Shown here piece by piece: positions 22,556 through 34,500 of a stretch of DNA of 64,000 nucleotides. Each line of letters begins with the position of its first letter. Within the stretch, counting starts at the first letter, position 1. Origin of the DNA: Oidiodendron maius Zn. Lineage: Eukaryota; Ascomycota; Leotiomycetes; Myxotrichaceae. The DNA lies in contig KN832891.1 of NCBI GenBank assembly GCA_000827325.1, positions 1 to 64,000 on the forward strand, in the 5' to 3' direction. Under the pieces are notes generated by a model, which was not told the DNA's origin, searched no databases, and saw only the letters and a program-made list of their open reading frames with translations. The position numbers were made by a program, and so were the translations under genes.

Positions 22556-24558
22556 TTACAATGTCTTCTCATCCACCGCCGTAGTCTTGTCCAAGCTAGC
22601 CTGTTCACTAACTGACCTCACCACAGAACCATCTTCAATATTTTCAATTTCCTCTATCATAAACTCATCGCTATCCAACTGACGATACGCCCAGTGAAAG
22701 TGTACCGTAAGGACAAATAATCCGATTGCAGGTCCAGCCCAAACCCATATAAGATGCGGATCTGCGATTGCGGGAGTAACAGCCTCACCGACCGCGGAAC
22801 TCAGCGCCCTTGTGAATAGAAATAGACTTATGACTAGCCCACGCATGTTCTTCGGAGCTCGAGCATAAGCAAGCTCGTATGCTGTCACATTACACAAGCA
22901 TTCTGAAAGCGCACCAAGAGACACGACCACGACTTGGATCCAGATAGATAGAGGGGAGACACCATTGCCAACGGTACAGCCAGTTGCAGCGTAGCCACAA
23001 GGTGAGGTTTCATAAATTCGCCACTGTATGATAGCGCCGATGATGCCAGAGATCCAGGCCAGTGTAAATCCAGTCGTGATACGAGTGATCCGCCCGAATG
23101 GGATCTTCCATCTACGGAGCAGCGGGTAGATGCCGTAGTTTAGAATAGGGGTGGTAACGACGATGGTCAAGGGGTTGAAGTTGCCTAGTAGATCATTAGG
23201 TGCACCGCCCTTGGTCATAGTTGCTCCTTGTGCAGGGAGAACACTGCCGATGCCGCCGTCGTTAAGATTGTACACGATGAAGTAGAGGAATATCTGGCAG
23301 GCGGAAAAAGTGCGGCGCACATCGTCAACAAGTTTGTCATCCCATGCGATTTCGCCACCCTTGTATGTGGTGATGCCGTTTGCTCTCATGACTGATGGGC
23401 GGGCTGCGTCCCAGAATCCTTTTCGAAAGATGCGCCATCCATTCTTCTTTAGGGCTATCCAGATAATAGCGTTGGCATTGGTGTATGCGGATCCGCTCGG
23501 AGATACTCGGAGAGTTCGTTTATAGAAGATCAATAGGAGAACTGGGAGCAGGAAGTAGATGATGCCTGGAAGTAAATATGCCAGCCAATATCCAACATAT
23601 TTCTCCGCATAGTCAGTGGCTATAGCATAGAACGCCCCCACGTTAATAAGACCATAGAAGATCAGCATCATTCTCTGAATAGTTGTTTCGGGATCTACGA
23701 GAACTTTCTCGCCAGATTTTAGTACCTTGGTGTATTCGCGTTGATGCTGGTACTGGTCAAGCACAATCGGGGCAATGTTTGGCTTGAAGAGACCTATGCA
23801 AAGTAAGCAATCTATTTATATGGTGCATCCCTGGGCATAATATACCAGCACCAATTGCAAGAGCGAAGAATGAAATCAAGAATGGTGCTATTGCATGGCC
23901 GTTTTGAAGGACACTCGGAATAGCGCCAACAATCAAAATGATGTGAGCTATACCACAGACCAGGACACCAATGGCAATTGTCTTATACCGACCAAGTCTT
24001 GTATCTGCAATCCATGCGCCAACAATCGGGATAACGTATGCTAAAAAAGTGAAGAGTAGAACAAAGGCACTGGAGAATTGAAGACCCTTTCCAAGAGCGC
24101 CTGCTGTTTTCTCGGAGCCTCTAGGAGGCGATCCCGCGCCATTGCCACCTGCTGGCAGCGGGAATTGTATGAAATTTGAGAAGACTGTCAAGACACCATA
24201 GTATGAGGCTCGCTCAGCAAACTCTATGATACAGAGTGCATAGGAAACTATTGGCACTGAATCAGCGACCTTGCGAAGTGTTGCCCTCTCCAGCTCAGTT
24301 GGCTGAGGAAAATTGGCGTCATCAAACTGCGCCTCTGTGGTGACGGCTTCAACATCCTTATAACCGCTGATGTCTTTATCGTAAAAAGGATTGCTAATAG
24401 CCTCAATGGGCGCATACAAGCTTCGCCCCTGAGGTTCTGCGACCGTTCCTGAGACGCCGGGCGCATTTACAGATCGATCTAAGGGGTTTGTGCTGTTGCT
24501 GGCTAAATCAATGCTTTAGTCAACTGCATGTATCGTAAGAAGTAAGTTACAAACCCAT
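22556..24558 (-). CDS. PTR2-type proton-coupled peptide transporter, 632 aa
   Basis: Major-facilitator di/tripeptide transporter (POT/PTR). Exons on the minus strand: 24555-24558 (only 4 coding bases, ATGG), 23846-24502 and 22556-23793, which join in frame to start MASNSTNPLDRSV. The protein has EFAERASYYGVL, the PTR hallmark IFYGLINVGAFYA and about 12 membrane helices. The body has no in-frame ATG before residue 50, which supports the micro-exon start. Its promoter holds a perfect inverted pair of the cluster motif. It may feed peptides for nitrogen and precursors, or move the product; neither is shown. Confidence 0.88.
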
Positions 24559-24695
24559 TTTGATGTATTCGGACCTATCTGGCCTAACGAACAGTGACGT
24601 TTGGTAGGCACAGAATAACTAGTCAAAGATCCATACAAATAAATATTCGAATCGTGTTTCTTCTCCGCTGGGAACTGGAATCGCGACTTAAGTAC

Positions 24696-24740
24696 AAGTG
24701 GCCGAAAGTTATTAGGTCACGGGTAAACTTTCGGCCACTT
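24696..24740. promoter_or_regulatory. Perfect 15-bp inverted repeat of the cluster motif
   Basis: AAGTGGCCGAAAGTT (24696-24710) and AACTTTCGGCCACTT (24726-24740) are exact reverse complements separated by 15 bp. Each arm contains the word GTGGCCGAA. The pair lies about 140-180 bp upstream of the peptide transporter start. It looks like a binding site for a dimeric regulator; a terminator hairpin is less likely because no gene ends here. Confidence 0.65.
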
Positions 24741-25864
24741 ACGCCATCTCACAATGCATTGTATCCTTCACGACCAGCGGGACTATATCTTTGATTTAAG
24801 GGGCAATTTATATTTAAGAAAGACTCATTATTTTGAAATATAAACACATTGCTTAGTCTCTACAGGTTTGACGGCGATACCAAAGCCGCTCGCTACCATC
24901 AAGATACTCTTATGCAACCGCTGCTCCCGTGACAACCAACTACAGCGTTGATAGAGAAGCTCTTCTTAGCATGATGCAACAACTCCTGGATCTGGGTCTC
25001 CCCCCCTCCTGGACCTCAATGAGGAGATCGAGGGTATTCCGCTCCCGGGTCTCCCAGGAGATCACCATGATTGGGTCACGCGGGATCAAGGACCAGAACC
25101 TGACAGAGGGTATCCTTAGGTTAAAATGCCACTCATCGTCACTATACAGAGGCCTCTAAATGTGAAGGCGTATTTCGACCGCATTAGAATTGTGAGTGGT
25201 AGTAGCCCTTAAAGGTGGTAATCGAACATCCTGTTCCATACACTGCTATTTTTGTGGAATACAAACGAACGTAACTTTATGGAGACATATACAAAAAAGT
25301 GGAGAGGCACTTGTCTGAAGGCAGATGTCACCACGCTGAATAGGCAGAGATTACTACGGGCGGTTGATACGACTAGAGGAAGAATTCGTCGGAAAGCGTC
25401 TGACAAAAGGAAACACGAGCGGAGGCGAAGACAAAGCAAGGATCCTCGCTATACAGTTCCAGCTCCTGATATATAAGCGAGAGAAAGGGACATATATAAT
25501 GGTTATAAATAGATTCTATGGTACCTTCTATACCTATGGGGTTGTTTTGTTTGGGGGGGGGGGTTAGAAGAGTAAGAGTAGGGGGAAATGAAGTTAGCTT
25601 AGTTTAATTTATTCATGAGGATTTAATATGCTGACTAGCTTTATTATATATATGATAAGTTAATATATTATACTTATTCTCTTAAAAATAAAATTAATTA
25701 TCCGAAAGAGATATATTATAACTACTGTTAGATATACATACTTTAGAAGATATATATAATTAACTTAAAATGTAGAGTAGTAGAAGCAAAACGCCAATAT
25801 CAAATCTTTTATTGATCTATAGACTTCAATATAGACCGTTTCCTCATATCTAGCTATCTAGTAT
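24741..25864. other. Gene-poor region
   Basis: Frames at 24929-25159 and 25252-25567 have no recognised family. A run of about 12 G lies near 25551-25563. From about 25600 the DNA is AT-rich. I see no supportable gene. Confidence 0.4.
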
Positions 25865-27043
25865 CTAGTACGCAGCAAGGAGGCGTGAACGGTGATATTC
25901 GGAGGCGGTCATATCTTTGTATCTAGGTGCATCGCCGATCTGGAAAGTCGAGATGGTACCAACAGGAGCCTGTCGGTCTGCCTTGCATAAATAAGCAATG
26001 CTGTAGCGGCGCGGGACCTCAGCGTTCTCATCACTATTGATTTTCTCTGCTAAATCCTTGGGGATAGAAACCCGGTGTAAGCCAGCCGGCAGTTGGTCAT
26101 CAGTCCAGCGTTGAAGCGTTTCGCTGATGTTCACGATGAGCTCATCTTCGGTCTCCGGCTCCACCGGGATGAATGACTGTGGCCCAGGCGCTTTCCTGTC
26201 CTCCACCTCAAGACCGCCCACCGAGGAAGAGAATAGGAGGGTGATGACTCCCAAGTCGAAGTGAGGCCAAATCCGAGCAACGTTGCCACTGCGGAGCACA
26301 GATGCTGGGACAGGAGGATAGTGGTTCAGGCGGAGCTCGCTGGCGTTTTTCTCGTGGGTTATCAATTTGTTAAAAGTGCCTTCTGGGGAGCCCAGCCCTT
26401 CCTCCAAGCAGCCCAAGATGTCGGCGGTAGCTCTTTCCATCTCAAAATAGAAGGACTCCATCTCCTTTTGAAATCCATTGAGGCTTGCAGGCCATCGGTT
26501 CTTGAACGCTTTGTCAAGCGGGGAGCCACAGTCAAAGTGCTCCTGCTCATACATTAGCAATGGCCAAAGCTAGAGTTTAGATCGTCACGACGGACTTGTA
26601 CATATCTAACTAAGGAATACAATGAATATCGAACAATGAGATAAATGCATACCCTGGCATCTGTTAACTTCTCGTAGCCGTCACGCCCTACTAGCTTGCT
26701 ATGCAGGGCGGCTGTCTTCTCCACTCCGACAGCACTATAACCGCGCTGAGGACTTCCATCCGCGATATTGGCGAAGTCAATCTTGCTCTCAGGGTCGAGA
26801 CTGAATAAGTCACCAGCCTGATCGAGAAGATTAGTTAGCTCCAGACCATAATGATCTTTGCCCATGCCGAATTGTTCGACGCACCATATCAAACATTTGT
26901 TTTACTCTGCCAGCTGGAATTCCATGGTTCTTGATTCGAGTAAAGCCGTAGTCCTGGAAACTGAGAATAAGATCCCGGAGATAGCGCGTTCGTGCCTCGG
27001 GGCCAGCGCGTAGCTGTGATGCGTCTAGTAGTGGAACACCCAT
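25865..27043 (-). CDS. 2-oxoglutarate/Fe(II)-dependent oxygenase (IPNS-like), 333 aa
   Basis: Non-haem iron dioxygenase. Minus-strand exons 26885-27043, 26653-26817 and 25865-26542 are all in phase 0. The N-terminal domain starts MGVPLLDASQL and includes DYGFTRIKNHGIP. The iron ligands are His202 and Asp204 (PHFD) and His264 (LHRVS). The 2OG-binding Arg is near 287, in RRYSIAY. Length and layout fit the enzymes that oxidise the methyl group of leucine or isoleucine to start methylproline formation (EcdK, UcsF). With the P5CR and Zn-ADH it completes that route, which is the proposed role. Direct oxidation of the polyketide scaffold is the alternative. An upstream in-frame ATG at 27145 is judged too long for the family. 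Confidence 0.88.
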
Positions 27044-28542
27044 TCTGTTTGCTGGGAACTTGAGCTTGGAGGTAATGTACACGTTTAATTGACTTGCAAA
27101 TGAGCCGCTAGAACAATTGGCCTTAATAACTTCCAGAGCCCACATCTTTCAACAGCACGCTAACTAATTATTCAGTTGCGAAAGAGTGACAACCTTGACC
27201 GAACGGTAATCGGGAAAGACCCCGAAAGCAAGTATCAAGCTAGATTCGGCATAGCTAACATGTAAGGACAGCAAGCAGACCAAGTACTACCGAAACTAGA
27301 ACGAAGTTAGTGGGGTGAGGTTAAGTTCTTCGGAGCGGCGTATGGCTTCGGGAAGATTTTAGAGCAGGTTCTTAGGCTATTGAAATGGCCTCCCCTGTCG
27401 ATCTTGATGAGCTGAGAAACTATCCGAATAGGATGATCACTCCGACCGAATGTTCAGTGCAGGGGCGGGGCAGGGGATCACCTAGATTAAGTTAAGGTTC
27501 AAAAGCCATGCCAGGTGGAGGTCTTCCTGCATGCCAACTGGAAACAAATAATTTCCTTTGCAGGGGATGTATCGGAGTCTGAAAGGACGGTCAGCTCTTT
27601 GACACAAGCAGCTTGCTTTCTGATGTCTTCTATGCGGACGGAGCCGTCCAATACATTCGAGAGGTTTGAATGATGATTGGACCTTGCACTTTAATGAAAG
27701 ATCGACTCATCTGTCGAAGTAAAGCGGGGGGGCTGTGCCGTACTTTGCCTAGCCCCTGTTTGAATGCTATCCTGATTGCTAGAATCCAGGTTTCTCTATG
27801 GTTGCAAGTGTTTTCAGGCTATAGTGGTTCTCCATTCTCTGGTCTCTTTGAGCTTGTGTTTATAAGCAGAACTTGCAAACAAAAGCTATTTATTAAATGT
27901 TGAACGAGGTTGCCGTCTGGGACGCAGAAAACCTATAACGCAATTGGAAGATATAGGATTTCCTGCTAGTACATATATTTGCAGCATCCATTATGCTGGC
28001 CTAGATAAAGGTCCAAACTGGTGTATCTCAGAAGATTTCAGAGGAATTGGGCTCATCACGGTAAAACGCAATCAAAGTTAGAGTAATAGAGATTGCAGGT
28101 TAAGTTATTGTATAACCAAGGCAACCGGATCAACCTATATACAACAATTCGGGTGGGCGAATAGCGGACCAGATAACGAGTATAATAGCTAGAGATGTAG
28201 CCGTACCTTTAGACAATACAACTAATTACAACCAAACGTTTTTGACCTCATATTGCATATACAGTATCACCGGAGTGATACAAACAATTATTTTATCCGA
28301 GTATGGGCCTACACAAGAGAAAGCGGTTAAATCTTATAAGCAGCGACCTTGTCTGCGGCCCAAGCTCAAAACACATGCGTGGCATCAATTCCAAAGACAC
28401 ATGGATATGGAAACGGGACCAAAATTTTTTTTTAATTTAATTTAAGTCAATTTATTGTTTTTGAATAATATAGATGCGAGGAACGAATGCAAACATAGCA
28501 AAGTAATATATATGCAGAGAAAGGCTAAACGAAAATCCCGTC
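27044..28542. promoter_or_regulatory. Intergenic region and 2OG oxygenase promoter
   Basis: No gene recognised. TGACCGAA at 27196-27203, further CCGAAAG/CCGAAAC words up to about 27300 and GACCGAATG near 27443 lie upstream of the minus-strand oxygenase start, matching the cluster motif. The right part (27.6-28.5 kb) holds nothing I can call and includes the PKS-NRPS 3' end. Confidence 0.5.
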
Positions 28543-31500
28543 TTAGAGCCCCAGCCGAGTTTGTTGCGGACGAAAGCCGTTCAGGGCCCGCGGGAAAGTC
28601 CACTTTGCCCCCTTTCTATCCGCAAGATTGACACCTTTCATGTATTCTACTACTTCATCAGCCATGCCCGCTGCTTTGGCGTGAATAATCCACAAGGCAT
28701 CCGGCGTGACCGTCACCTCCTTGTGAAGCTGTTTGCTAAGATATGGGGCAAGCCCATGGACATCTATCGTGTCATCGCCACGGCCGTTGTGGTTGCGATA
28801 CTGGACCAGTGCGGTTTCAGAGGTTTCTCTGCGGCCAGCAATGACGGTGGAGGCGACTCCGCTTGCTACGTCCTCAACCGGCACAAACTGGAAGCTTCCC
28901 TCCAGCGCGGACATGGAGGGAACAGTTTGCATCTTTCGCGAGTAGTGTAGGATATTAGACATCACATCGAGATGCGGCGCGTTTTCGCCCACGATGGCGG
29001 TCGGGCGGTGGATGGTGACAGGAAGGCCCGTAGCAGCGCTGGCTCGTTCTAGGTAGAGCTCGGCAGCCCACTTAGAGAGTACGTACCCTTCAGGGGAGCT
29101 GGCTGGGGGGAAAATTTCTAGAGACTCTTCATATAGGTCGTGGCCGAGCATCGTGGCAATGCCAGCGGTGGAGACGTAGTGGAAATGTCTGACGTGGTTG
29201 TACTGGAGTGCAAACCGTACAATGTCCTTTGTTGACTCAAGGTTGGTGGAACGAACACTGGAATAAGCCTTCAGGAAGGAGACGTCGGCACCGTTGTGGA
29301 TAACAATGTGACTCGTCTTGAAGACTTGTGCGATAGCCACATCAGTCATGCCCAGCTGAGCCTGCGTTAGGTCCCCTGAGTGGATAACAAGCTTTGACGA
29401 CATTATTTTGGCAAGTTTATTTTGATCGCGTACCGCAAGCGCATGGATCTTCTTGACTTCCGGCAATTGAACCAAGTATCTGATAAGTTCTTGTCCAAGG
29501 AACCCAGAAGCACCAGTCAGAGCTATGACAAGGCCGTGCTTGGGTTGCAGCGACGCTGTAGCGCGTAAATGGGCCAAGGAAGGCTGCAACTTGATCTCGC
29601 GAGTCCAATCTATGCCAGAAGCCCCCTGCACGCTGTCTCGATCTTTTTCTTCTAACAACGAGGCCATTTGTGCCAATGTGCTGCGCTGGAAAAGCTCAGT
29701 TAGAGGCACATCTAGCCCAAATCGTTTCCTGAGGTCGCCCTGTACACGAATCAAAAGAAGTGAGTTGCCTCCCACAAGGAAGAAATCGGAACTTGCGTCG
29801 AGAGCGTGAGCATGCGCAGATTCGCCAAGAATGTCAAGCCATAGGTCCTTCATCTTTCCTTGATTTTTGTCGGCTGGGAGATCAGAGACTGCCTCGACAG
29901 GTTTTTCCTTGGGTTTCTCGACGGATTTGTTCAGTGGCAATTGCGCTACAGCCTTCCTGTCGACCTTGCCATGGTGGTTGAGTGGTAGAGAATCAACAGC
30001 AACCATCATTGCTGGTCGCATGTAGTCTGGAACGCGCAGATCCTCGACGATTTTATGCAGAAAGGTACTTCGTTCAGCGGCGGTGGTAAAGAGCGACTGC
30101 GCCGCTCCAGTCAGCATAACATGCGCCACAAGAAACTCGGAGCTCGTGTTATTCTTCTCCGGCTTCCGGACGTGAACAACTGCATCACTGATATGGGGAT
30201 TAGCCGTCGCTATGATGTTTGCCTCAATATCCAACATGTCTATGCGAAGGCCGCGGAGCTTCACTTGAGTGTCACCATTGATCCGCGCCTGCAGTATAAA
30301 ACTGCCATCAGTTTCACGCAGGTAGCCATAGTCTCCGCTATAGTGAACCAGCCCCCAGCCTTTCCTGATGAAATCCGGGCTAGCGAGGTCATCATTGGGA
30401 AACCTTTCTGCCGTCAAAGTAGGGTTGCCAACATAGCCATTGGCGATCCCAGCTCCTCCAAACAATAACTGGCCTGGGATGCCTGCGGGGACTGGATGAC
30501 CTTGAGCGTCAACGACTCGAGCCGAATAGTTGGGCATCACTCGACCAATTGCAATTGGCATATCGCTTGCTGATACGCTTTGATACAAAACCTCATTGGT
30601 ATTGGGCACCATGGTTTCAGTAGGGCCATAGATGTTGAGGGCCCGTAGGCCAGGTTTGTTCAGAGCTTGCAGATGTTTGATCAGGTTAAGACTGTACGGT
30701 TCCCCACCAGAGGAATGCCACGCCCATGATGATGCCCTCAGAGCAGCTGCATCGCCACTTTGGAGCCATGCAACTGACTCACTGGGGACGGCGAATGTAA
30801 AGGTGACATCTTTTGAGATAATGAGATTGGTCAAAGCCCGCGGATCCCTACGAGCTTCCAGACCAGCAACGACGACGGCTCCCTTTGTGGCAAGGCCAAG
30901 GACCGCGCCCCACCAAGAGACGTCAAAGCTGAGAGGTGTCTGCTGCAGAACAGTCTGTGGTGGCAAGGACCAGTGATGCAAAAAGCTACGAACCGCATTG
31001 ACAACAACGCGGTGGGGGATAGAAATGCCCTATATCAGTGAGTCAAGATAGGCAGAGAGTAGCATTTGTCAAATACCTTAGGAACACCAGTAGAACCGCT
31101 AGTATATAATATCATTGCTTCGTCATTTAAGCTCAGGTTGGAGGTAAGGGATGTGGAGGTAAGGTGCATGAATGCCAACGGAGACACATTGACAAGCTTG
31201 ACCGTATTATTCAAGGCCAACTGGGGAACGAGCGATAAGGTGGCGTCGTGCATGAGCAAAGCACCCAATTGTGCCTCTTTCGCAACATCGGCGAGGCGGC
31301 GTATTCCCTGGGTTATCTCCAAAGGCACGTAGGTGTGCTTTGCCTGCCAGACGCCAAGCATTGAGCAGATCCAGTCCACGTCAGGCTCCTGGAAAACTCC
31401 GATCTTTGAGTGGGCTGGGAGTTTAAGCTTCTCCAGGCTCTGCCCAATGGCAATGCTTTTTGCTCTCATTTCGGACCAAGAGAGATAATTCCCTTGGCTA

Positions 31501-34500
31501 TCCTTAAGAGCAACCGAGGCGGGCTGGGTTGTGGCAGTCTCATCCACCTGGGCCAAGAAGCTTGAGTGCTGAAGCTCTAGGAGCTCACCTATCGAAGAAT
31601 TAGCCATAACTATCAAGCCTCACAAAAGTGGTGTGACGAACCTTTGCCAAGTTCTAAAGCCTTTTTCACCTTGAGAGCGTCATAGATCTGAACTTGTCCT
31701 GCTGTGAGATCATTATCCTTAGTAAATACGTCGAGAAGAGTTGTGAAGCATCCCATAATAGTCTGTGACTCCTCCAGGGTGTATAGACCTTCCTGAGTGA
31801 GTAGCTTAATGGAAGCTTCTCCATTGGGTGTGTCAATCATTTCAACCATGACATCGTATGGCGTCTTGCTGACGATATATCGCTTTCCTTCAAGTTGTCC
31901 CTTCCCAAAAGGCAATTTCTCAGTGACATAGCGGTAGTCGATAAATGCCTGAAAGAGGGGACTGTAGGTTGAGCTTCTTTGCACCTTAATTTTCTCCATA
32001 ATCACATCAAATGGAATGGCCGAGTTTGATAATGCATTCAAAACCTTGTCCTTCGTCTCCCTGAGTAATGACGAAAATGATTTTTGGAGGTTTGTGTGAA
32101 GTCTTAAAGGCAGCAGATTGAGGAAATTCCCAATGCTGTCTGTAGCGCCGACTTCAGTGCGGTTAGCATCTGCCATGCCAATGCAAATGTCATCAGTGGC
32201 AGCCAAACGGGCCAAAGTGATCTGCAGAATCGTGGTATAGAGATGAAACGGCGTAACTCTAACCTTCCGACAGGTAGCCTGGACTTGGCGGGCAACTTTG
32301 TCCGACACTCTGGTTTCGATACTTCGATTTTCGTACGTTGTAAGATTGGGACGTGGCCGGGATGTGTTTGGAGAAACATTGAGGATAGGTAGCGGATCAG
32401 GTAGCCGGGCAAACTCTTTAACCCAGTAGGCGATCTGCGAGTCCCAGCGGCCGTTGCGGAGTCGTTCGAGCTGGTACTGTGCGAAGTCGGAAGACTGGAT
32501 CGGCGGAGGTGGGAGTTTCTGGCCCGCGTAAATCTTGAGCATGTCCGAAATGAAGACGACGAAACTTGACGAGTCCATGTTGATGTGATGATATCCGACC
32601 AGAAGATGATGCTGGGTTCTCGAAGTCGAGACTAGCATGGCTCTCATGGTTGCTCCTTTGCTCAGATCATAGACGGTATTGTGCACCTCTTGGAAGAGTC
32701 GGTCGATATCTGAGATGGATGCAGTAACAGTTTCTAGACGTAAGGGGCTTTCTTTCAAGACGCCTTGCATTGGCTGATGATTGTCTTCGTTGAAGAAGCA
32801 AGTCCGCAGCGCCTCATGTCTGGCACTTACCTTGTCCACTGCACGACTTAAGGCTGGTGTGTCGATTTCCGAGGAGATTTCAACGTCGCACGATATGTTG
32901 AATGCAGTAGGATCTTGAACAATTTGGTGCATTACCCAAAATCGAGATTGACCGAAAGACATTGGTAGGATTTTGTCAATAGCAGGGGCCTTAGGTGGGA
33001 TGATCTGCGATGTCGAGGCTGAAGATGCTTGGGAAGATTTCGGTGTGGTCTGACCGTCGAATTCATCCGCATCAGATGAAACTGATGATAATGAGGCCTT
33101 TGATGTCGGCGCAGCTGTTTGTATCACAGTGGACAGCGTTAGAGGAGCCGGATTTGATGTTGATTTCGAAATAGCCACTGTAGCCGGAGCCGGCGGTGGA
33201 AGTGCAACAGGAGCAGTCGCAGGAGGGTTATCATTCGCTTTTGGCTTTTTTATGAGACTCTCTTCTGTAATGGCATCCTCGGCGCTGGAGTCTAAGTTAG
33301 GCACAAGAGACGCAGGCAGATTCTCGACAGCGAAGTCAACAAGACCCTGAATAGGTGTGTCCGCGAGAATCTTCAGCACAGGAATTTCGACTTCCAGTTC
33401 CCCAAGCATCCAAGTACGAAGCTCGACAGCAAGTAGGGAATCCAGACCAAGAGCACTTGTGCCCTGTTGGAGGAGAGAGTCTGGGTTGCTAATCAGCTCG
33501 TCACTGAGACTCAATATATTCTGAAGCTTGTTCAGAACAGCATCTCGAATGACCCTCACTACATCGCTTGCTGTCTTGGACTTTAGGAGAAGGTCCTGCG
33601 TTGAGTCAATTCGTGCCGAGCCTTCTGACGATGCACCGGACGACCCATCAGTGTTAAGCATCAAGTGAGAGAACCTGGCATTTTCAGCCCAGGTAGGTTG
33701 GAATTTGCCATTCTTGGGATGCAAAGTCAGACCAGTGGTTAGTTCTTCTGACTCCTCGGATTCAACGCGCCCGATCAAAATTCCGTTGGCGAAAGTCTGG
33801 AGGAAATCCCGCCCGGACATTTTGCGGTAGCCATGACTGACGAGGAGACCCATGACATTTTCGGAGACATCACGAGCCATGAGGCCAACCCCCGTGATGG
33901 GACCGATGTTAATGACACTGGCATTCAAACCTCGGGCGCGCCGTTGAGATGCTAGACCCAGCATGTAGATATTCGCTGTATCATAGTTGCTCTGCCCGCT
34001 TCTTCCTAAGACAATGGAGATGGATGAGAATCCTATGAAGAAATCAAGGGGCTCATCGTAGAAAATCTGATCCAGGATCCGGGTGCCTTCCACCTTGGGT
34101 GCAAGGACCTTCTGCATGTCTTGATAAGTCATATCCTCGAAAGCCATGTCGTTCAAGACGTTGGCACCGTTTGCTACTCCACCTATGGGCGGCCAAGAAG
34201 CTTGAATCTCAGCGACCAGGCTTCTTACATCGTCCTCATCGGTGATGTCACTGTGTTGAGAGAATTAGCACGGTTTCTTGAAAAGGAAGGAGCAAAACTT
34301 ACTTAGCAATCATCTTGATCCTGGCCCCCTGGGCTGCATACTCTGCTATAAGTTGCTCATCGACACCGGGTTTTCGGCTGGTCAGAACTATATATCGGGC
34401 TCCGAGACTGACCATGTACTCTGCCAATGGTAGTCCAAGGCCACCTGCTCCAGCGAGACCAAAGAGCAGATAAGTACGATCGCCTCGGAGGATTGGAAGA

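Noticed and set aside
24929-25567. Small frames beside a G run, considered as a decayed gene
   Set aside because: The frames change repeatedly and no family could be recognised; the G run may also be a sequencing problem.
34299-34320. Synthase ending at about 34.3 kb as a stand-alone PKS, with separate NRPS genes
   Set aside because: GT..AG introns at 34251-34302, 31589-31641 and 31030-31076 join all frames in phase within KR and A domains, so it is one gene.
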